This document shows positions 1 through 7,119 of a stretch of DNA of 8,712 nt, piece by piece. Under the pieces are notes generated by a model. It did no database searches. It was given only the letters and a program-made list of their open reading frames with translations, and was not told where the DNA came from. Position numbers and translations under genes: made by a program. The stretch lies in NCBI GenBank assembly GCA_902806395.1, contig CADCWH010000153.1, positions 1 through 8,712 on the forward strand, written 5' to 3'. How positions within the stretch are numbered: position 1 is the stretch's first letter; every line of letters begins with the position of its first letter. The DNA is from an uncultured Thermomicrobiales bacterium (GTDB lineage Bacteria; Chloroflexota; Chloroflexia; Thermomicrobiales; UBA6265).

Positions 1-137
1 ATCACCCCGTGGAGCAAGAACAGGAAGGCTTGGCTGACCACGATCCCGACGGTACCGACCACCAGGAATTTCTGAAACCGTTGACCCAGGGTCCACGCAC
101 GTGCGACCGGGCGCGGCCAACTTTCCGTCGAGAACAT
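1..137 (-). CDS. GtrA-like membrane protein, N-terminal fragment (runs off window)
   Basis: The first 45 codons of a minus-strand gene starting at the ATG at 137-135 are visible; the rest lies beyond position 1. After a short basic N-terminus (MFSTESWPRPVARAW), residues 19-45 read as a charged entry (QRFQKF) followed by the hydrophobic run LVVGTVGIVVSQAFLFLLHG. This arrangement, with F-x-K-F-L-V-V-G leading into the first membrane segment and ending at L-L-H, is typical of the first helix of GtrA/DPMS-type small four-helix membrane proteins. These are thought to help move polyprenyl-linked sugars across the membrane or work with a glycosyltransferase. No glycosyltransferase domain precedes it, so this is not the C-terminal half of a GT2-GtrA fusion. 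A GTG at 221-219 is also in frame, but the ATG fits the family better. The ribosome site is poor (GGGGGC about 10 bases upstream). Only one helix is visible, so the family call is tentative. Confidence 0.6.
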   Translation of the reverse strand, partial: MFSTESWPRPVARAWTLGQRFQKFLVVGTVGIVVSQAFLFLLHGV

Positions 138-230
138 GCGGGAGTGCCCCCTGAGGCGGTCGGGTCGACGGGTCGGTGGTGTCGGTGAGCGGGCGGCGAA
201 GGCGACCGGCCAGTGCGGCACCGGGTGAGT

Positions 231-240
231 GACCTAGGTC
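231..240. repeat. 10-bp palindrome GACCTAGGTC
   Basis: This is a perfect ten-base palindrome in the 241-base gap between the S41 peptidase and the GtrA-like gene. It falls at the predicted start site of the weak promoter at 244-271, a position where an operator could act. A ten-base palindrome can also arise by chance. The gap also holds a 9-base direct repeat, CGTGCCACC, at 273-281 and 328-336, and the palindrome GGTGGCCACC at 307-316. I see no clear terminator after the peptidase gene. Confidence 0.3.
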
Positions 241-243
241 GCT

Positions 244-271
244 ACCATACCATGACGCCGAGCCGGCCCAA
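244..271 (-). promoter_or_regulatory. weak candidate promoter for the GtrA-like gene
   Basis: On the minus strand TTGGGC (271-266) and TATGGT (249-244) are separated by 16 bases, matching the sigma70 consensus at 3 and 4 of 6 positions. Transcription would start near 237, leaving a leader of about 100 nt before the ATG at 137. The match is poor for a GC-rich genome and could be chance. Confidence 0.2.
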
Positions 272-378
272 ACGTGCCACCCTCGTCGCCGGAGACAGGG
301 TATCGCGGTGGCCACCATCGCGTGACTCGTGCCACCGGCCCGGGGTGCGGCTACTTGACCCGATCCCCGCTCTGCGTG

Positions 379-1713
379 CTATCGCCCGGCGTCCGGCGTC
401 GCGCCCCCTGGGCTCTGATCATCCCGCACCGCCTCGAACGCGGCGCGCAATTGGGCGTCATCAGTTCGTCGCAACTCGGATTCGGTGATCTCGGCGTCGT
501 CGTCTGGCGTGGTCGGATACGTGCCAGGGGCGAGGGAGATCTCGCTGTCCGGCTCCACCCCGAGTCGCCAGATCGAATCACCGGCCGGGGTCAGCCAGAG
601 CCTCGTCCCGATCACGACGACCGACCCGTCCTCCAGGTCGACGGTGTTGAGCACCGTGCCGGTCCCGTAGGTCGTCTCGCCGATCAGCGCCGCCCGCCCA
701 TTGTCGCGCAGTGCACCCCCGACGATTTCGGCTGCGGAGGCCGACCCCTCGTTGACCAGGACCACCAGCGGAACGTCGAGTGCCACACCTCCTTCCAGTG
801 ACCGGAACGTCTCCGTCGCCCCGTCCCGGTCCTCCTGGCGGTAGATGACCTTCCCTTCAGGCAGGAACTGGCTCGCGGTGGCGATCGCTTCGGCCACCAG
901 GCCGCCCGGGTTGTCTCGCATGTCGAGCACCAGCGCCGTGGCTCCCCGCTCCCGCAGGTCCGCCACTGCCTCCGTCACCCCCAATGCCGTACCTGAGGAA
1001 AATTGCCGTATGTGAATGAACCCCACGTCGTCCGGCAACATGCCCCAGGCAACCGGGGCGATCTCCAGCACCCGGCGGGTCAAGTCGACCTCGTACGCCT
1101 CGGCAGCCCCTGGTCGCCGCAGCTCCAGGGTGACGACCGTGTCTTCCTCGCCGCGGAGCAGGATCGCCAATTCGACGTCGGTCAGTCGGCCGACATCTTC
1201 ACCGTCAACGGCGACCAGTACGTCACCCCGCTCGACGCCGCCAGCATCGGCCGGCGAGTCCGGCAACACGGTCGTGACGACGAACTCATCACCGACCGGC
1301 CGGACCGCGATGCCGATCCCCACGCGCCGCCCGCTGAGGGACTGGATGAAGCTGGCGGCTTGCTCGGGATCCAGGAACCGAGAGTGCCCGGTGTCTCCGA
1401 GGGCCTCGACCATCCCCGTCGCGGCCCCGTAGATGAGGTCATCCTCGTCGACCGCGTCGAGGTCGACGTAGTTGTCCTGGATCGCCGTCCAGGTGTCCTC
1501 CCGGATTCCAAGGTCATCGGCTTCCACCAGGTCCTGTGCCGCGCCGGCCCCACTTTCGGAGTCGGTTCCGCGCCCGGTCCAGCCTACGCCGACCCCGAGA
1601 CCGAACACGGTGACGAGGATGATGGTCGCCAGGGCGGACCGCGCCGCGGAACGGCCCATCCCGCCGGACGACAGTCCCGCGTCGCCATCCCGCCGTGTCT
1701 CTCGTCCCATCAT
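379..1713 (-). CDS. membrane-anchored S41 (CtpA/Prc-like) peptidase with PDZ domain; catalytic Lys position is Thr
   Basis: The product is 444 aa. It has a short cytoplasmic N-terminus, one membrane anchor or uncleaved signal at about 27-45, a helical region to about 125, a PDZ domain at about 126-213 (GIGIAV, the VLPDSPADAGG loop, GDVLVAVDGEDV), and an S41 core at about 214-395. The core shows the D264-M-R-D-N-P-G-G motif and NEGSASAAE with the nucleophile at S326. It should sit outside the membrane and cut exported proteins near their C-termini, as the family does. In E. coli Prc the lysine base lies 25 residues after the serine (S452/K477). Here that position is T351 in GETTYGTG, so the usual Ser-Lys dyad is incomplete. 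The other family motifs are intact, arguing against a decaying gene. Residues 398-444 form a low-complexity, acidic tail. The start ATG at 1713 follows AGGGG at good spacing; a second ATG follows at once. The gene lies 56 bases after ilvE and is probably cotranscribed with it. Confidence 0.9.
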   Translation of the reverse strand: MMGRETRRDGDAGLSSGGMGRSAARSALATIILVTVFGLGVGVGWTGRGTDSESGAGAAQDLVEADDLGIREDTWTAIQDNYVDLDAVDEDDLIYGAATGMVEALGDTGHSRFLDPEQAASFIQSLSGRRVGIGIAVRPVGDEFVVTTVLPDSPADAGGVERGDVLVAVDGEDVGRLTDVELAILLRGEEDTVVTLELRRPGAAEAYEVDLTRRVLEIAPVAWGMLPDDVGFIHIRQFSSGTALGVTEAVADLRERGATALVLDMRDNPGGLVAEAIATASQFLPEGKVIYRQEDRDGATETFRSLEGGVALDVPLVVLVNEGSASAAEIVGGALRDNGRAALIGETTYGTGTVLNTVDLEDGSVVVIGTRLWLTPAGDSIWRLGVEPDSEISLAPGTYPTTPDDDAEITESELRRTDDAQLRAAFEAVRDDQSPGGATPDAGR

Positions 1714-1769
1714 GTTACCCCTGCCCGTGGCGGCGGACCCATCCCCCGCTCAGGAGAGGTCTTTACGCC

Positions 1770-2732
1770 TCACGATACGGGCGCCATTACCGGCATGTCT
1801 ACCGTCGTGCGCCAATGCCCGTAGTGCGACTCACGCCCGCGCAACACATCTTGGAACAGGCGGTCCAACTCGGTGGTGATCGGGCCGATCTGTCCGTCGC
1901 CGACCGGGTACTTGTCGATATCCACCACGGGGGTGATCTCGGCGGCGGTGCCGCAGGTGAACACCTCGTCGGCCATATACAGTTCGGTCCGATCGATGCC
2001 CCGCTCGATGACCTCTAGCCCCAGGGATTCCCGGGCCAGCGTCATCAGCGCGTCCCGGGTGATGCTCTCTAGGATGCTCGCCCCACTGTCCGGGGTGAAG
2101 AGTTTGCCGTCGCGGACCATCATCACGCAGGCCCCCGGCGCCTCGGCGACTTGGCCTCGGGTGTTGAGCAGGAACGCGGTGTCGTAGCCGTCCAGCGTCG
2201 CCTCATACCCGGCGAGTTGGCCGTTGCGGTAGTTCGACAGATTCTTGACCCGTGGCGGCATCACGTTGTCGGAGATGCGCGTCCAGGAGCTGACCTTGGC
2301 GGTGTAGGTCAACCCCGTCCCGAGATGGGAGGCCATCGGGTGGGTGTTGATCAGCAGTTCCGCATCGCTCCCGATCTGGGCGAAACGCTTCCCCGAGGTC
2401 TTGCCGGTGTAGGCCAGCGGCCGGATGTAGGTGTCCTCGCGGGACTCGTTCGCCGTCAATAGGTCGGTGATGGCCCCGGTCAAGGTCGCTTCGTCGTAGG
2501 TCAGGGGCAGGCGGACTAGCTTGGTCGACATCTCCAGGCGCCGCAGGTGCTCGGCGAGGCGGAAGACGTGCAGCTGCTCCGTGTCTGGGTTCCAATACGC
2601 CCGGATGCCCTCGAACACCGCCCCGACGGTGGACCACCCAAGGTCGGTGACATGGACCGTGGCGTCTTCCCAGGCCCGCTGCCGGCCGTTCCACCATAGG
2701 TAGGCCGGGTGCTGCTGCTTCCCCTCGCTCAT
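1770..2732 (-). CDS. ilvE: branched-chain amino acid aminotransferase (class IV PLP enzyme)
   Basis: The 320-aa product transfers the amino group between glutamate and the 2-keto acids of valine, leucine and isoleucine, the last step of their synthesis and first step of breakdown, in the cytoplasm. Class IV motifs appear in order: WWNG and FEGIRAY at the N-terminus (to about residue 46), the PLP lysine K163 in RVKNLSNYRNGQLA, the cofactor-binding glutamate E197 in EAPGACVMMVRDG, the phosphate-binding ILESITRDALMTLA (220-233), and ADEVFTCGTAAEITPV (254-269). FEGIRAY and the GTAAEITPV signature favour IlvE over D-amino-acid transaminase or aminodeoxychorismate lyase. Length is normal (E. coli IlvE is about 309). 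The ATG at 2732 was chosen because GGGAGAG lies about five bases upstream and MSEGKQQHPAYLWWNG starts as the family does. An in-frame ATG at 2843 would add 37 unrelated residues and read through the upstream hairpin. The S41 peptidase follows after 56 bases, so the two probably form an operon. Confidence 0.95.
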   Translation of the reverse strand: MSEGKQQHPAYLWWNGRQRAWEDATVHVTDLGWSTVGAVFEGIRAYWNPDTEQLHVFRLAEHLRRLEMSTKLVRLPLTYDEATLTGAITDLLTANESREDTYIRPLAYTGKTSGKRFAQIGSDAELLINTHPMASHLGTGLTYTAKVSSWTRISDNVMPPRVKNLSNYRNGQLAGYEATLDGYDTAFLLNTRGQVAEAPGACVMMVRDGKLFTPDSGASILESITRDALMTLARESLGLEVIERGIDRTELYMADEVFTCGTAAEITPVVDIDKYPVGDGQIGPITTELDRLFQDVLRGRESHYGHWRTTVDMPVMAPVS

Positions 2733-2783
2733 CGTTCTCTCCCGGGGTCTCATCGTCCCGATCGGCGTCCGTCGGTGGCCCGC

Positions 2784-2792
2784 AGTATCGCA
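2784..2792 (-). promoter_or_regulatory. candidate extended -10 element for ilvE
   Basis: The minus strand reads TGC-GATACT (2792-2784): a -10 hexamer matching the consensus at 4 of 6 positions, preceded by the TGn extension. A start near 2777 would give a leader of about 45 nt before the ilvE ATG. I see no convincing -35 box upstream. Extended -10 promoters can work without one, but the call is weak. Confidence 0.3.
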
Positions 2793-2850
2793 CGGCGCGC
2801 CGGCACCCCACCCCCCGGGACTCCCGACTGGCTCCGTCCACACGCGCGGG

Positions 2851-2879
2851 GGCCGGGACGCCCGATCGGCGCCCCGGCC
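2851..2879 (-). terminator. strong GC hairpin after the transporter operon, probable terminator
   Basis: Two 12-base arms, GGCCGGGACGCC and GGCGCCCCGGCC on the plus strand, flank a 5-base loop. The one non-Watson-Crick pair is A opposite C in plus-strand RNA but a tolerated G-U in minus-strand RNA, so the full 12-bp stem forms only in the minus-strand transcript. It begins 40 bases after the stop of the binding-protein gene and ends before the ilvE leader, the expected place for an operon terminator. No U-run follows (the next bases are CCCGCGCG), so it is not a classic intrinsic terminator. It may act without U's, block 3' exonucleases, or work with Rho. Confidence 0.55.
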
Positions 2880-2918
2880 TTCGCTGCTTTGACCGTAGGG
2901 GTTAGGTGACCGACGACC

Positions 2919-4739
2919 CTATCCCTCTCGTCCCGCGATTTGGTACTCGGTCGCCGCCCGGACGTAGATGTTGCCGTCCGGCACACTGAAGCCCAGGCTG
3001 TTGGTCGGGACATTCTGGACCCAGGGCTTGAAGGCGTTCTGGTCCACCCGGTAGACGATCGGCATGTATCCGACATCTTCCTGGATGATCCGCTCGCATT
3101 CGACGTAGAGTGCCAGCCGCTCGTCCGGGTCGAGCACGCTCTTGGCCTCGAAGGCGATCCGGTCGAACTCCTCGTTCTCCCAGGCCTGGCGCTTTGAACC
3201 GGCGGGCTTGCCGCCGTGGAACATGTCGAAGTACCCGTTATCCGGATCTGGGTAGTCATACCACCAGCGAATCCAGACCAGCGGAGAGTCGTTGGCGTAG
3301 AGGGCGTCGCGGAACGGCTGCTCGACCAGTTCGTTGATCTGGATCGCGAGACCCAATGTGGTCTGCAACTGGTCGGCGATGTCCTCGATCATGATGTTGG
3401 AGTTGTACTGACCCTCGTTGCCGCGCATCAGCACGGTCACCTCAGGCCAGTTCTGACCACCCTCATATGGTGTGCCGACCAGCAGCGACATCGCCAGCTC
3501 GGGATCGTACTGCTGGATCGCCGAGATCTCCGGGTCCTCGATGTGCCCGTAGACGCCCACCGGGACCATCGACGATGCGGGCAGGACCAGCCCGTTCGTC
3601 ACGGTGACCAATCGCTCCCGGTCAACCGCGTGGCTGAGGGCCTGTCGGACCTTCAAGTCGTCAAATGGGGCGATGCCGTTGGACGGCAACAGCATCCAGA
3701 TGCCCGGATAGACATACTGCCGCAGGAGCCCGGCGAGTTCGGGATCTTCTTGGAAGCGGGGCAAGTCGGACGCGCCAACGGGCGACCAGTCCAATTGTTG
3801 GTTACCCTCACCGCTGGTGAAGGCCAACGCCGCGTTGTTGCCGGGGATGATCGGGTCGATCAGGCTGGTGATGCTGATGTTCTCCGCGTCCCAGTAGCCC
3901 TCGTTCTTGGAATGCAGGGCCTCGACACCCTTCTCCCATTTGTCGAGCTTGAACGGACCGTTGGAGACGAGCGGCACATTGCCGAGCGCCCACTCCACCC
4001 CATGTTGTTCGACGGACGGACGGTGAGCCGGCACGCAAGCCAGGTACGCGACCTTCTGCGGGAAGTTCGCCCGCGGACCTTCCAGGGTCACCTCCAAGGT
4101 CCACTGGTCGACCGCCCGCAGCCCCAACTCCTCCCGGGTGGCGACTTGCCCGCTGTCTGGAGTCCCCTCCCCGGCGACCTTCGGGGTGTTCGTGCTGAAC
4201 GACTCGGCGTTCTTGATGTCGTAGAGGATGAACGAGTAGACGTTCTGCGCCGACGCGCCCTCGGGCTGCGGCGACAACAGCCGGCCGAAGGACCAGACGA
4301 AGTCCTCCGCGGTAACCGGGTCACCGTTCGTCCAACCGGTGTTGTCTGGGCGGATGTTGAACGTCCAGACCGAGCCGTCCTCGTTGGCAGACCAGCTCTC
4401 GGCCCAGTCGGCCACCACGACGCCGTCTGGGTCGAAGGTCAGCAACCCGGCCCAGCACTCGAACTCGGCGTTACAGTAGAGGTCGGCATTGAAATCGTAG
4501 CTCGACGGGTCCTGCTGCATCAGGAAGTTGTAGAAGACCTGCTCGGCGTCGGGCGCTGCGCCCGGCGTTCCCTGAGCGGATACGCGGCCGATCGTCCTGC
4601 CCCCGGCTCCGAGCGCCATCGCACCCGCGCCGATACCGGCCGCGCCCTGGACCAGGCGACGACGGTTCATCGTGGCCCGACGGAGCCGCTCTTCGAGTCC
4701 CTGCCGCTGCTGGGCGGCCAACTGGGGATCCTGTGACAT
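2919..4739 (-). CDS. ABC transporter substrate-binding protein, family 5 (peptide/nickel type)
   Basis: The 606-aa product is an OppA/DppA-like extracellular binding protein that captures a ligand, most often a short peptide, and delivers it to the permeases encoded just upstream. A Tat-like signal lies at the N-terminus: NRRRLV at 25-30, a hydrophobic stretch at 31-47, and a likely cleavage site after VSA (about 53-55). The family hallmark follows, W-T-F-N-I-R (125-130), then TGWTNGDPVTAEDFVWSFGRLL (134-155). The C-terminal lobe contains DERLALYVECERIIQED and ends normally, so the gene is intact. No lipobox cysteine follows the signal; the first cysteines are C89 and C95, which could form a disulfide. 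The ATG at 4739 is preceded by GGGAG at 7 bases. A second ATG, M24 just before the arginines, lacks such a site. The ligand cannot be read from sequence; nickel, sugars and other small molecules are also known in this family. It is the last gene of the transporter operon, 232 bases after the DppC-type gene. Confidence 0.93.
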   Translation of the reverse strand: MSQDPQLAAQQRQGLEERLRRATMNRRRLVQGAAGIGAGAMALGAGGRTIGRVSAQGTPGAAPDAEQVFYNFLMQQDPSSYDFNADLYCNAEFECWAGLLTFDPDGVVVADWAESWSANEDGSVWTFNIRPDNTGWTNGDPVTAEDFVWSFGRLLSPQPEGASAQNVYSFILYDIKNAESFSTNTPKVAGEGTPDSGQVATREELGLRAVDQWTLEVTLEGPRANFPQKVAYLACVPAHRPSVEQHGVEWALGNVPLVSNGPFKLDKWEKGVEALHSKNEGYWDAENISITSLIDPIIPGNNAALAFTSGEGNQQLDWSPVGASDLPRFQEDPELAGLLRQYVYPGIWMLLPSNGIAPFDDLKVRQALSHAVDRERLVTVTNGLVLPASSMVPVGVYGHIEDPEISAIQQYDPELAMSLLVGTPYEGGQNWPEVTVLMRGNEGQYNSNIMIEDIADQLQTTLGLAIQINELVEQPFRDALYANDSPLVWIRWWYDYPDPDNGYFDMFHGGKPAGSKRQAWENEEFDRIAFEAKSVLDPDERLALYVECERIIQEDVGYMPIVYRVDQNAFKPWVQNVPTNSLGFSVPDGNIYVRAATEYQIAGREG

Positions 4740-4807
4740 CGTCTGTCTCCCTTTCCGAACACAAGTCGTGAACGCTGGACAACGGTACCGTCATCGACCC
4801 GCGTCTG

Positions 4808-4826
4808 GCGGGGACCATTTCCCCGC
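4808..4826. repeat. perfect hairpin upstream of the binding-protein gene
   Basis: GCGGGGA and TCCCCGC form a perfect 7-bp stem around a 5-base loop, within the 232-base gap between the DppC-type gene and the binding-protein gene and about 70 bases before the latter's ATG. No U-run follows in either direction, so it is not an obvious terminator. A hairpin here could block 3'-to-5' decay or favour a separate transcript for the binding protein, which transporters usually need in excess over permease. TTGACG occurs upstream of it on the minus strand without a credible -10 box, so I do not call a promoter. Confidence 0.4.
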
Positions 4827-4929
4827 ATGAGCGGCCGATGCCCGGGTCGCACGACGGATCGTCAATCCCCCATCCCGCCTCCATTCCGCGCCGATCCACC
4901 TCGCGAGATGTCGACTGAGAACCGCGGCC

Positions 4930-4941
4930 ACCCGGCCGGGT
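4930..4941. repeat. 12-bp palindrome ACCCGGCCGGGT
   Basis: This is a perfect 12-base palindrome about 30 bases after the stop codon of the DppC-type gene. It is all G/C except the end bases and has no loop beyond the central GGCC, so as RNA it would make only a short stem. It may be part of a weak attenuation or processing region, or chance in GC-rich DNA. Confidence 0.25.
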
Positions 4942-4971
4942 CAGTTGGGAAGTGCGGAGTGTACCTGGGCA

Positions 4972-5973
4972 TCATTCGACTCCCTTGACGTCGAGTGCGT
5001 CGCGCATTCCGTCGCCGAGGAAGGTGAACCCGAGCATCGTCAGGCCGATCGCGGCCACCGGGAAGAGCAACATATGGGGATCGGACTGCACGTAGCCGGA
5101 TTGGCTGGCGTTGCCGACCATCTGGCCCCAGCTCGCCTGGGGCGGCATGATCCCGACCCCGACGAAGCTGAGTGCCGCCTCGGTGAAGATCGCCGTCGGG
5201 ATGCCGAAGGTCATGGCGACGATGATCGGGGTCAGGCTATTGGGGAGGAGGTGCTTGAACATGATCTGTATCCCACTGGCCCCGCTCACCTTCGCCGCGT
5301 TGACGTACTCCTGCTCTCGCAGCGAGAGGAACTGGCCGCGGACCAACCGGGCCTCGGTCACCCAGCCCACCAAGCCGATGGCGATGAAGATGTTGGTCAG
5401 GCCTGGGCCGAACAAGTTGAGGAAGATCATCACCAGCAGCAGTTGCGGGACCGCGTAGATCACGTCGACGAACCGCATCAGGGCATTGTCGACGGTGCCG
5501 CCGTAGTACCCGGCCAACGCACCGATCGGAACCCCGATCAGCAGGATCAGCACCTGGGCCAAGACCCCGACCACCAACGAGACTCTTGCCCCGTAGAGCA
5601 GGCGGCTGAAGATGTCGCGGCCGTTCTGATCCAACCCCGCGGGCCACGTCCAACTCGGCTCCAGGCGTGTCAGGCCCGGGTTGACGACCTCAGATTGGTT
5701 GTACGGGGCGATCACCGGGGCCAGGGCCGCCATGATGATGAAGGTGACTACCACCACGAGCCCGATAACGGCCAGTCGATTCTTGAGCAACCGGCGCCAC
5801 GAGTCTCCCCAGAGACTCCGCTGGCGCGGGTTCGCCAGGGCGGACCCCAGCCCCCGGCCCGTCCCGGAAGGCGCCACGGCCGCCTCGGCCAGCGGTCCGG
5901 GGGCCACCGCCGCTGGCACGGGAACCGCATCTGCCCGATCGATGGTGTGGTCACTCACTCGGGTCTGCGCCAT
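4972..5973 (-). CDS. ABC transporter permease, DppC/OppC type
   Basis: The 333-aa product is the second membrane subunit of the peptide/nickel-type importer and should pair with the DppB-type subunit. About 60 N-terminal residues are cytoplasmic and rich in Ala and Pro at first (VPVPAAVAPGP), then basic (RRLLKNR). Helix 1 is at about 68-90 (AVIGLVVVVTFIIMAALAPVIA), as usual in DppC proteins. The periplasmic-loop motif DQNGRDIFSRLLYGARVSL (115-133) is a family hallmark. The loop that contacts the ATPase is at about 222-245 (EYVNAAKVSGAS...FKHLLPN). It is followed by EAALSFVGVGIMPPQASWGQM, and the end LGDGMRDALDVKG is standard. Length is slightly above the usual 290-310 because of the longer N-terminus. 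The ATG at 5973 follows GGTGGGG at about 5 bases. It lies 78 bases after the DppB-type gene in the same operon. Intact. Confidence 0.93.
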   Translation of the reverse strand: MAQTRVSDHTIDRADAVPVPAAVAPGPLAEAAVAPSGTGRGLGSALANPRQRSLWGDSWRRLLKNRLAVIGLVVVVTFIIMAALAPVIAPYNQSEVVNPGLTRLEPSWTWPAGLDQNGRDIFSRLLYGARVSLVVGVLAQVLILLIGVPIGALAGYYGGTVDNALMRFVDVIYAVPQLLLVMIFLNLFGPGLTNIFIAIGLVGWVTEARLVRGQFLSLREQEYVNAAKVSGASGIQIMFKHLLPNSLTPIIVAMTFGIPTAIFTEAALSFVGVGIMPPQASWGQMVGNASQSGYVQSDPHMLLFPVAAIGLTMLGFTFLGDGMRDALDVKGVE

Positions 5974-6051
5974 CGTTCCCCACCATGCGTCGGTATCGGT
6001 CGGTCGAGGTCAGGTCGTCGTCGCGTGCGGGCCGGCTCGGCTCGCCGGGGC

Positions 6052-6990
6052 TCAGTACCGGATCCGGGGGTCGATGAAGCCGTAGAGGACATCGACGACC
6101 AAGTTCATCACCGCCAGGAACACCCCATAGATCAGGACGACCGCCAGCACCATCGGCTGGTCCTTCGCGGTGATGCTCTCCACGAAGTAGGGGCCCATCC
6201 CGGGAATGTTGAAGACTTCCTCGACGAAGAACGACCCCGTCCCGACCGCCGCGAAGATCGGCCCGATCAAGGTCAGGACCGGGATCAGGGCGTTCTTCAG
6301 GACGTGCCGGGTGACTACCCGGCCCTCGTTCAAACCCTTGGCCCTGGCGGTCCGCACGTAGTCGGATCGGATCGCCTCGATCACGCTCGAGCGGGTGTAG
6401 CGGGCGATGGTCGCCAATGGGGCCGCTCCGAGGGCCACCGTCGGTAAGATCCAGTCACGCCACCCTTGCACGCCGCCGATATTGAAGCCCAGGTCGATCC
6501 CCTGCCCCGGTAACCAGACCGCCAGCAGCAAGATCAGCAGGAACCCCATCACGAAGTTGGGTAGGCTGTAGAATAGGATCGCCATCGTTACCGACAGGTA
6601 GTCGAGCGCCCCGTTCTGGTTCACTGCCGCGAGGACCCCGAGCGTCAATCCCACCACCACGGCGAACAGGGTCGCGAAGGCGCCAAGCCGCAGCGACACC
6701 GGGAAGGTCCGGCCTATGATCGAGTTGACACTCTGGCCCCGGTATTGGAACGAGTCGCCGAAGTCGCCCTGGACGGCGTTGGCGACGTAGATGCCAAACT
6801 GCTGGTAGAGCGGCTTGTCGAGACCGTAGTGCCGCTTGAGATCTTCGATCTGGTCTTGGGTCACGATCTGGGCGCCCTGGGGAACCACGCCGGTGCCCGG
6901 GGTCAGCTTCAAGATCGTGAACGTCAGCGCGATAAGCAGGAGCATCGTCGGAACGAACCAAAAGACCCGCCTGGCGATGTACTGACCCAT
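6052..6990 (-). CDS. ABC transporter permease, DppB/OppB type
   Basis: The 312-aa product is the first membrane subunit of the peptide/nickel-type importer. It starts like its family (MGQYIARRVFWFVPTMLLLI) with helix 1 at about 9-28. A loop carries the conserved GDFGDSF (75-81), and further helices lie at about 102-122, 132-158, 182-198, 235-255 and 281-303. The ATPase-contact (EAA) loop at about 210-238 reads DYVRTARAKGL...HVLKNALIP. FVEEVFNIPGMG (255-266) and the end VLYGFIDPRIRY are hallmarks of DppB. The ATG at 6990 has AGGAG 5 bases upstream, the best ribosome site in the window. It is the first gene of the operon and has a good promoter at 7148-7120, giving a leader of about 120 nt. Intact. 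Confidence 0.94.
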   Translation of the reverse strand: MGQYIARRVFWFVPTMLLLIALTFTILKLTPGTGVVPQGAQIVTQDQIEDLKRHYGLDKPLYQQFGIYVANAVQGDFGDSFQYRGQSVNSIIGRTFPVSLRLGAFATLFAVVVGLTLGVLAAVNQNGALDYLSVTMAILFYSLPNFVMGFLLILLLAVWLPGQGIDLGFNIGGVQGWRDWILPTVALGAAPLATIARYTRSSVIEAIRSDYVRTARAKGLNEGRVVTRHVLKNALIPVLTLIGPIFAAVGTGSFFVEEVFNIPGMGPYFVESITAKDQPMVLAVVLIYGVFLAVMNLVVDVLYGFIDPRIRY

Positions 6991-7119
6991 CGACGCTCCT
7001 GCCCGGCGGGCGACGGTGTCGGCGCCGCGACGCCTGCCCCATCCCGCGTGAGTGTCCGGTTGGTCATCGCGCCCATGCCCGGCGTCGAGCCAATCCGCTC
7101 TCCAAGGTGAATGGCGCGG

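Noticed and set aside
379..1713. S41 gene as a decaying pseudogene because of the missing lysine
   Set aside because: The frame is full length, and the PDZ domain, D264-M-R-D-N-P-G-G and S326 motif are intact, so selection on the protein seems to continue.
2733..2843. Upstream in-frame ATG that would extend IlvE by 37 residues
   Set aside because: The extra residues are unlike the family and would start just beside the operon hairpin. The ATG at 2732 has a good ribosome site and a normal IlvE N-terminus.
3216..4736. A 506-residue open frame on the plus strand, opposite the binding-protein gene
   Set aside because: It is antisense to an intact family 5 binding protein, has shadow-frame composition (rich in Arg, Val, Asp, Gln), and shows no domain.
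4945..6447. A 500-residue open frame on the plus strand, opposite the two permease genes
   Set aside because: It lies wholly antisense to clear DppB/DppC-type genes, is dominated by Asp, Arg, His, Gln and Gly with no recognisable motif, and has no ribosome site. It is a GC-driven shadow frame.
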